A stretch of DNA of 64,000 nt from NCBI GenBank assembly GCA_963678275.1, contig OY782765.1:5146001-5210000 (forward strand), written 5' to 3'. Under the pieces are notes generated by a model that was given only the letters and a program-made list of their open reading frames with translations, had not been told where the DNA came from and did not search any database. Shown one piece after another: positions 62,666 to 64,000 of this stretch (position 1 is its first letter; every line of letters starts with the position of its first letter). This stretch comes from G963677445 sp963678275 (lineage in GTDB: Bacteria; Bacteroidota; Ignavibacteria; Ignavibacteriales; Melioribacteraceae). The position numbers and the translations under genes were made by a program.

Positions 62666-63526
62666 ATGAAAACTTTTCTTGATTGTTTCCCCTGTATAAT
62701 GACACAGGCATTAAGAGCCGGCAGAATAGCGACTGACGATGAAAACAAAATCAAAGAAATTCTTGGCGAGGTGGGATGCGCGCTTAAAACCCTCCCGCTG
62801 GAAAACACTCCGCCTCATAACGGGGAGGTTATTTACCGGATTATCAGCGAGGTAACAGGCAATCCCGATCCCTACCGTGAGATTAAAAAGAGCAATATAA
62901 AAGAGGCTCTCTCTCATATAAATGAATTCAGGAAGATAATAAATGGCGCCGATGATCCTCTTTTAATGGCAATACGGCTGGCGATAGCGGGAAACGTTAT
63001 CGATTTCGGGGTTAACGGGAGTTTTGATATTATCGCCGAGGTGAATGAAACCATCGATAAAGAATTTGCCATCTGTGATTACGAACTTTTCCTGAGTGAA
63101 TTGGAAAAATCCGAATATGTGCTTTATCTTGGAGATAACGCGGGGGAATCGGTTTTTGACAGGCTGCTGATTGAACAGCTTGGCAAACCTGTTTTATACG
63201 CGGTAAGAGGGATACCGGTGATTAATGATGTAACTGAACGGGAAGCGGTGGAATCCGGTATAAATGAGGTGGCCACAATTATTTCATCCGGCAGCACAGC
63301 CCCAGGGGCGATACCGGAATTATGCTCTCCTAAATTCAGAAAGCTGCTTAATAATTCAGAATTTATTATAAGTAAAGGTCAGGGTAATTATGAGGCTCTT
63401 TCAGGCACAGAACTGCCGGTCTTTTTTATGCTGAAAGCAAAGTGTGAAATAATTGCCTCGGATATTGGGGTTAAGAAAAATGATATAATACTTAAAAGAA
63501 ACAGGATAATTTCAAATAACAAATAA
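62666..63526 (+). CDS. DUF89 / ARMT1-like metal-dependent phosphatase
   Basis: A 286-residue protein of the DUF89 family, bacterial/archaeal subfamily with N-terminal cysteines (DCFPC at residues 6-10). Metal ligands are in YLGDNAGESVFDRLL (Asp and Asn) and later YEALSGT, with a basic residue in ISKGQGNYEAL. Family members are damage-control phosphatases acting on phosphorylated sugars or cofactors. AAGGCAG lies just before the ATG. It follows the FAD gene by about 60 bases containing a CCGGCTGCCGG hairpin. Confidence 0.9.
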   Translation: MKTFLDCFPCIMTQALRAGRIATDDENKIKEILGEVGCALKTLPLENTPPHNGEVIYRIISEVTGNPDPYREIKKSNIKEALSHINEFRKIINGADDPLLMAIRLAIAGNVIDFGVNGSFDIIAEVNETIDKEFAICDYELFLSELEKSEYVLYLGDNAGESVFDRLLIEQLGKPVLYAVRGIPVINDVTEREAVESGINEVATIISSGSTAPGAIPELCSPKFRKLLNNSEFIISKGQGNYEALSGTELPVFFMLKAKCEIIASDIGVKKNDIILKRNRIISNNK

Positions 63527-63579
63527 TTTAACTATAACCTATTCTCTCTCTGACAACTTGTTTATTGGGGAATTCCCCC

Positions 63580-64000
63580 TCAAATTTCCACTTCTTTCGG
63601 TAATTTACCACGGTTATCTTCGAACCATTCATCGAGGAAGGCGGGGTCGGCGATTTTTTCTATAGGCAGTTTAAAATATTTCCCTTTTCCGCTTACCGCG
63701 ATATTGCCATCAGGGAGCAATATTTCGCCGGTTCCCTCAAACATGCGTGAATTTTCATCTGTAATTCTCCCAATTACCTTTATTTCCTGATCGAGGGGGA
63801 TAGGTTTTCTGAATTTTGTAGTGAGTTCCACTGTCACTCCCCAGATATTATTATCCCTGATCATTATCGCGCGTCCCATTGTTTCATCAAGGATGGTATT
63901 GGCGATTCCGCCATGAAGTCTGCCGGGATAACCCTGGTGGATATTTTCAGGAGTGAAAAGAGCGAGCAGTTCTCCATTCCCCAGTTCATAAAATTTTGTT
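63580..64000 (-). CDS. Hotdog-fold thioesterase (PaaI-like), N-terminus outside window
   Basis: The frame is open from the window edge (codon start at 63999) to a stop at 63580, giving about 139 residues. HGGIANTILDETMGRA carries the hotdog HGG and the catalytic-type Asp/Glu on the central helix, followed by VTVELTTKFRKPIP and a C-terminal acidic tail (DEWFEDNRGKLPKEVEI). PaaI-type enzymes cleave acyl-CoA thioesters. The internal ATG at 63879 is not the true start, because the HGG motif lies before it. It converges with the DUF89 gene. Confidence 0.85.
   Translation of the reverse strand, partial: TKFYELGNGELLALFTPENIHQGYPGRLHGGIANTILDETMGRAIMIRDNNIWGVTVELTTKFRKPIPLDQEIKVIGRITDENSRMFEGTGEILLPDGNIAVSGKGKYFKLPIEKIADPAFLDEWFEDNRGKLPKEVEI

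Overview
The window reads as chromosomal DNA of an anaerobic or facultative bacterium of the Fibrobacteres-Chlorobi-Bacteroidetes (FCB) group, most like Ignavibacteriota or a neighbouring phylum. The main reasons are two secreted proteins ending in the NYPNPFNP-type C-terminal sorting domain used with type IX secretion (31527-33044 and 54310-56244), ligand-binding propeller kinases, and outer-membrane style proteins. Clear promoters have the form TTGNNN-17-TATATT rather than the Bacteroidetes -33/-7 type. The phylum call is inference; the window holds no rRNA or tRNA that I could recognise.

Layout. 0-2 kb: the N-terminal part of an unknown membrane-anchored protein, then a repeat-rich gap. 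2-9.4 kb: a beta-barrel-like protein, a response regulator, and a three-gene operon of membrane protein, tripeptidyl-peptidase II-like subtilase and OPT oligopeptide transporter that looks like a peptide-scavenging unit. 9.4-13 kb: an Rrf2 regulator, a frameshifted 4Fe-4S protein gene and a NapH-like ferredoxin membrane protein. 13-17 kb: two overlapping histidine kinase genes. 17-20.4 kb: an M1 metallopeptidase and a PLP-dependent gamma-lyase/synthase. 20.5-27.5 kb: the replication block dnaN-recF-DUF721-gyrB-gyrA on the minus strand, with a good promoter before dnaN but no dnaA beside it. 28.5-31.3 kb: an AT-rich restriction-modification pair whose endonuclease carries the NotI-type iron-binding cysteines and D-ExQ catalytic motif. 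31.5-36.2 kb: M23 peptidase, cupin, a PIN-domain toxin-antitoxin pair and an RNA-ligase-fold protein. 39-44.8 kb: GNAT/YoaP protein, double-receiver protein, MarC-family protein, a class A beta-lactamase-fold hydrolase, EEP phosphoesterase and a coiled-coil protein. 44.9-47.5 kb: small membrane, antitoxin and lipoprotein genes with several decayed fragments. 47.5-56.2 kb: gamma-glutamyltransferase, a five-gene Crp/nitroreductase/transporter/GNAT/epimerase run, a broken gene, an aquaporin and a GH5 glycosidase. 59.5-63.5 kb: DUF134, DUF5320, MBL-fold, FAD-disulfide reductase-like and DUF89 genes, then a partial hotdog thioesterase.

The most striking non-genic feature is a dense system of interspersed, modular repeats concentrated at 36.2-39.0 and 56.3-59.5 kb, with outliers at 1.0-2.0, 10.9-11.7, 27.6-28.1, 33.6-34.3 and 49.4-49.75 kb. 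The families include hairpin (REP-like) units, a roughly 250-bp block in four copies and both orientations, a roughly 300-bp block in four copies, a 110-bp block with CAACATGTTG palindromes, a 370-bp direct duplication, a 12-copy heptamer array, and one 194-bp element with perfect 18-bp terminal inverted repeats and AATAAT flanks (MITE-like). No transposase is encoded in the window, so whatever moves these units acts from elsewhere or is gone. Several broken genes (truncated VapC, duplicated gene fragment, in-frame stop, frameshift) lie among them, which suggests accessory segments between stable core operons.
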